A stretch of DNA of 64,000 bases from Archilochus colubris. Taxonomy: Eukaryota > Chordata > Aves > Apodiformes > Trochilidae. Position numbers and translations under genes: made by a program. Of the stretch, positions 62,001 to 64,000 are shown in pieces. Location: assembly GCA_023079485.1 (NCBI GenBank), contig CM041109.1, positions 310,001 to 374,000 on the forward strand. Direction: 5' to 3'. Every line of letters starts with the position of its first letter. The stretch's first letter is position 1. Below the pieces are notes generated by a model that searched no databases, had not been told where the DNA came from, and saw nothing but the letters and a program-made list of their open reading frames with translations.

Positions 62001-63398
62001 TGGGTGGGTGCTCTTAGGTACTGTGGGTGCTGTGGGTGCCTTGGGTGACCCATGGGTGCTGTGGGTGCTGTGGGTGACCTGTGGGTGACCCGTGGGTGCT
62101 ATGGGTGACTTCTGGGTGCTGTGGCTGACTTGTGGGTGCCATGGGTGACCCGTGGGTGACCCATGGGTGCTGTGGGTGATCCATGGGTGACCCGTGGGTG
62201 ACTTGTGGGTGCTGTGGGTGACCCGTGGGTTCCATGAGTGACCCGTGGGTGCTGTGGGTACCCCCTGGGTGGGTGCTCTTAGGTACTGTGGGCGCTGTGG
62301 GTGCCATGGGTGATCCATGGGTGCTGTGGGTACTGTGGGTGCCATGGGTGACTTGTGGGTGCTGTGGGTGCTGCGGGTGCCGTGGGTGACCCGTGGGTGC
62401 TGTGGGTGCCGTGGGTGACCTGTGGGTGACTTCTGGGTGCCATGGGTGACCCGTGGGTGCTATGGGTGACTTCTGGGTGCCGTGGGTGACCTGTGGGTGC
62501 TATGGGTGACTTCTGGGTGGGTGCCCTTAGGTACTGTGGGTGCTGTGGGTGCCATGGGTGACCCATGGGTGCCATGGGTGACCCGTGGGTGACCCGTGGG
62601 TGCCGTGGGTGCCGTGGGTGACCTGTGGGTGACCCGTGGGTGCTGTGGGTGACTTGTGGATGCTGTGGGTGACCCGTGGGTGCTGTGGGTGACCCGTGGG
62701 TACTGTGGGTGCTGTGGGTGACCCGTGGGTGCCATGGGTGACCCGTGGGTGACCCATGGGTGCTGTGGGTGACCCATGGGTGCCGTGGGTGACCCGTGGG
62801 TGCCATGGGTGACCCGTGGGTGCTGTGGGTGATCCATGGGTGCCATGGGTGACCCGTGGGTGCCGTGGGTGCCCTCTGGGTGCCATGGGTGACCCATGGG
62901 TGCTGTGGGTGACCCGTGGGTGCCGTGGGTGACCCGTGGGTGCTGTGGGTACCCCCTGGGTGGGTGCTCTTAGGTACTATGGGTGCTGTGGGTGCCATGG
63001 GTGACCCATGGGTGCTGTGGGTGCCCTCTGGGTGTCATGGGTGACCTGTGGGTGACCCGTGGGTGCCATGGGTGACCCATGGGTACTGTGGGTGCTGTGG
63101 CTGACTCGTGGGTTCCATGGGTGGCCCATGGGTGCTGTGGGTGCCCCCTGGGTGGGTGTCCTTAGGTACTGTGGGTGCCATGGGTGACCCGTGGGTGACC
63201 CGTGGGTGCTGTGGGTGACCCACTCCATGGGTGACCCGTGGGTTGTATGGGTGACTTCTGGGTGCCGTGGGTGACTCGTGGGTGCCATGACCCCCAACCC
63301 ACCCCCAACCCATGGGTGACCCGTGGGTGACCCATGGGTGCCATGGGTGCCCCATGGATGCCATGGGTGACCCATGGGTGCTGTGGGTGCCGTGGCAG
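59036..63398 (+). repeat. I13 second array: GTGGGTGCTGTGGGTGACCC repeat
   Basis: More than 4 kb of 10-12 bp units (GTGGGTGCCATGGGTGACCC), with the longer marker CCCCCTGGGTGGGTGCTCTT then AGGTACTGTG recurring every few hundred nt. It lacks a pyrimidine tract, so E14 is reached through a G-rich acceptor region. Confidence 0.92.
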
Positions 63399-63525
63399 TG
63401 TCAGACCTGGCCCCGGGGCAGAGCGGGTTGGACGAGATGAAGCTCCTGGAGCAGCGAGCGGAGGCTCTGGCAGCAGAGGCACAAAGGGACCTGCCCCCCC
63501 CCAAGGACAAGGTCCTCTTCGTCAG
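63399..63525 (+). CDS. XAB2: XAB2 exon E14 (residues 646-687 plus 2 nt)
   Basis: After the split Val codon it reads SDLAPGQSGLDEMKLLEQRA followed by EALAAEAQRDLPPPKDKVLF and V, then AG of the next codon (Arg by homology, as in human FVRSDAS). It is an amphipathic, coiled-coil-like helix before the acidic C-terminus. The acceptor is GTGGCAG at 63398, with a poor, G-rich rather than pyrimidine-rich tract. The donor is CAG|GTGGGT at 63526 (phase 2). The final coding segment is beyond position 64000. The last ~35 nt plus donor recur at 63730 and 63897. Confidence 0.95.
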
Positions 63526-64000
63526 GTGGGTGGGGGGCACCCATGGGACCCCCCTGGGGACAGACACCCCCTAGGGACACCCCCAGATCCCCCTGGGGAC
63601 ACCTTGGGGACAGACACCCCTTGGGGACACCTTGGGGACAGACACCCCCCATGGGGACACCCCCAGACCCCCCTGGGGACACCCTTGGGACACCTTCCCC
63701 CCCCCCAAGGAAAAGGTCCTCTTCGTCAGGTGGGTGGGGGGCACCCATGGGACACCCCCTGGGGACAGACACCCCCTGGGGACACCCCCAGACACCCCTG
63801 GGACACCCTGGGGACACCTTGGGGACAGACACCCCCCATGGGGACACCCCCAGACACCTTCCCCCCCCCCCCAAAGGAAAAGGTCCTCTTCATCAGGTGG
63901 GTGGGGGGCACCCATGGGACACCCCTGGGCACAGACACCCCCTAGGGACACCCCCAGACACCCCTGGGGACAGACACCCCATGGGGACACCTTGGGGACA
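63526..64000 (+). repeat. I14 (partial): copies of the E14 3' end plus donor
   Basis: GGGGACACCCCCAGACCCCC filler with two copies of the exon end, CCCCCAAGGAAAAGGTCCTC then TTC(G/A)TCAG|GTGGGT. Their donors are at 63730 and 63897, against the real one at 63526. The array runs off the window. Confidence 0.9.

Larger units (their letters stand above)
4248..63525 (+). other. XAB2: XAB2 (SYF1) gene, internal part: 14 exons
   Basis: Joining 14 GT-AG-bounded exons gives 687 complete codons without a stop, matching XAB2/SYF1 from the middle of its N-terminal half to close to the acidic C-terminus. XAB2 is a nuclear scaffold of HAT (half-a-TPR) helical repeats. From established knowledge it belongs to the intron-binding complex with AQR, ISY1 and PPIE inside the catalytic spliceosome, and it binds XPA, CSA, CSB and RNA polymerase II in transcription-coupled repair. 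Exon lengths are 198, 135, 165, 139, 152, 120, 132, 132, 114, 163, 191, 123, 172 and 127 nt. Phase-1 junctions fall at E4/E5, E10/E11 and E13/E14, and the frame is restored at each. The intron sizes are unusual; the exons look intact and under normal constraint. The first ~108 codons and the C-terminal tail are outside the window. Confidence 0.97.

Overview
The window is one eukaryotic protein-coding locus on the + strand: 14 consecutive internal exons of XAB2 (SYF1), the HAT-repeat pre-mRNA splicing and transcription-coupled-repair factor, set in introns made almost wholly of GC-rich tandem repeats. I recognise the gene from long conserved blocks such as RRPLLLNSVLLRQNP, YKSLKVWSMLADLEESLGTF and QATYNTQVNFMASQMLKV. 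The exons (E1-E14) total 2063 nt, or 687 complete codons. They join in one open frame, all introns are GT-AG, and the piece corresponds to roughly residue 109 to 796 of the ~855-residue human protein (recalled, not aligned here). The 5' exons, the last C-terminal coding segment, the promoter and the poly(A) site lie outside the window.

Layout: upstream intron I0 (1-4247); E1 4248-4445; E2 9591-9725; E3 13252-13416; E4 15841-15979; E5 19650-19801; E6 24451-24570; E7 26074-26205; E8 30140-30271; E9 34153-34266; E10 38001-38163; E11 43725-43915; E12 52189-52311; E13 56589-56760; E14 63399-63525; downstream intron I14 (63526-64000+). Introns I1-I13 (I1 lies between E1 and E2, and so on) range from 1.5 to 8.3 kb. 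The coding fraction is only about 3%, whereas I recall the whole human gene as about 10 kb.

Organism: extreme GC content, GC-rich third positions, a vertebrate-like XAB2 and introns filled with minisatellites best fit a bird, probably a small GC-rich (dot) microchromosome. This is inference; no marker in the window proves it. I saw no transposable element, no RNA gene and no second gene. The many long open frames on both strands are artefacts of stop-poor repeats.

The most interesting signal is that many of the intronic arrays carry pieces of the neighbouring exon together with its splice site. Acceptor-type arrays (I0, I1, I2, I4, I5, I6, I10) repeat the 3' splice site plus the first codons of the following exon. 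Donor-type arrays (I3, I9, I11, I14) repeat the last codons of the preceding exon plus its 5' splice site, about 41 times in I11. In I5 the two decoy acceptors nearest E6 are in frame and stop-free through to the real exon. In I8 about nine inverted copies of the E11 acceptor region lie 12-13 kb upstream of it and bracket E9 and E10. Several introns are also G-rich on the donor side and C-rich on the acceptor side, so the transcript of one intron could fold on itself.
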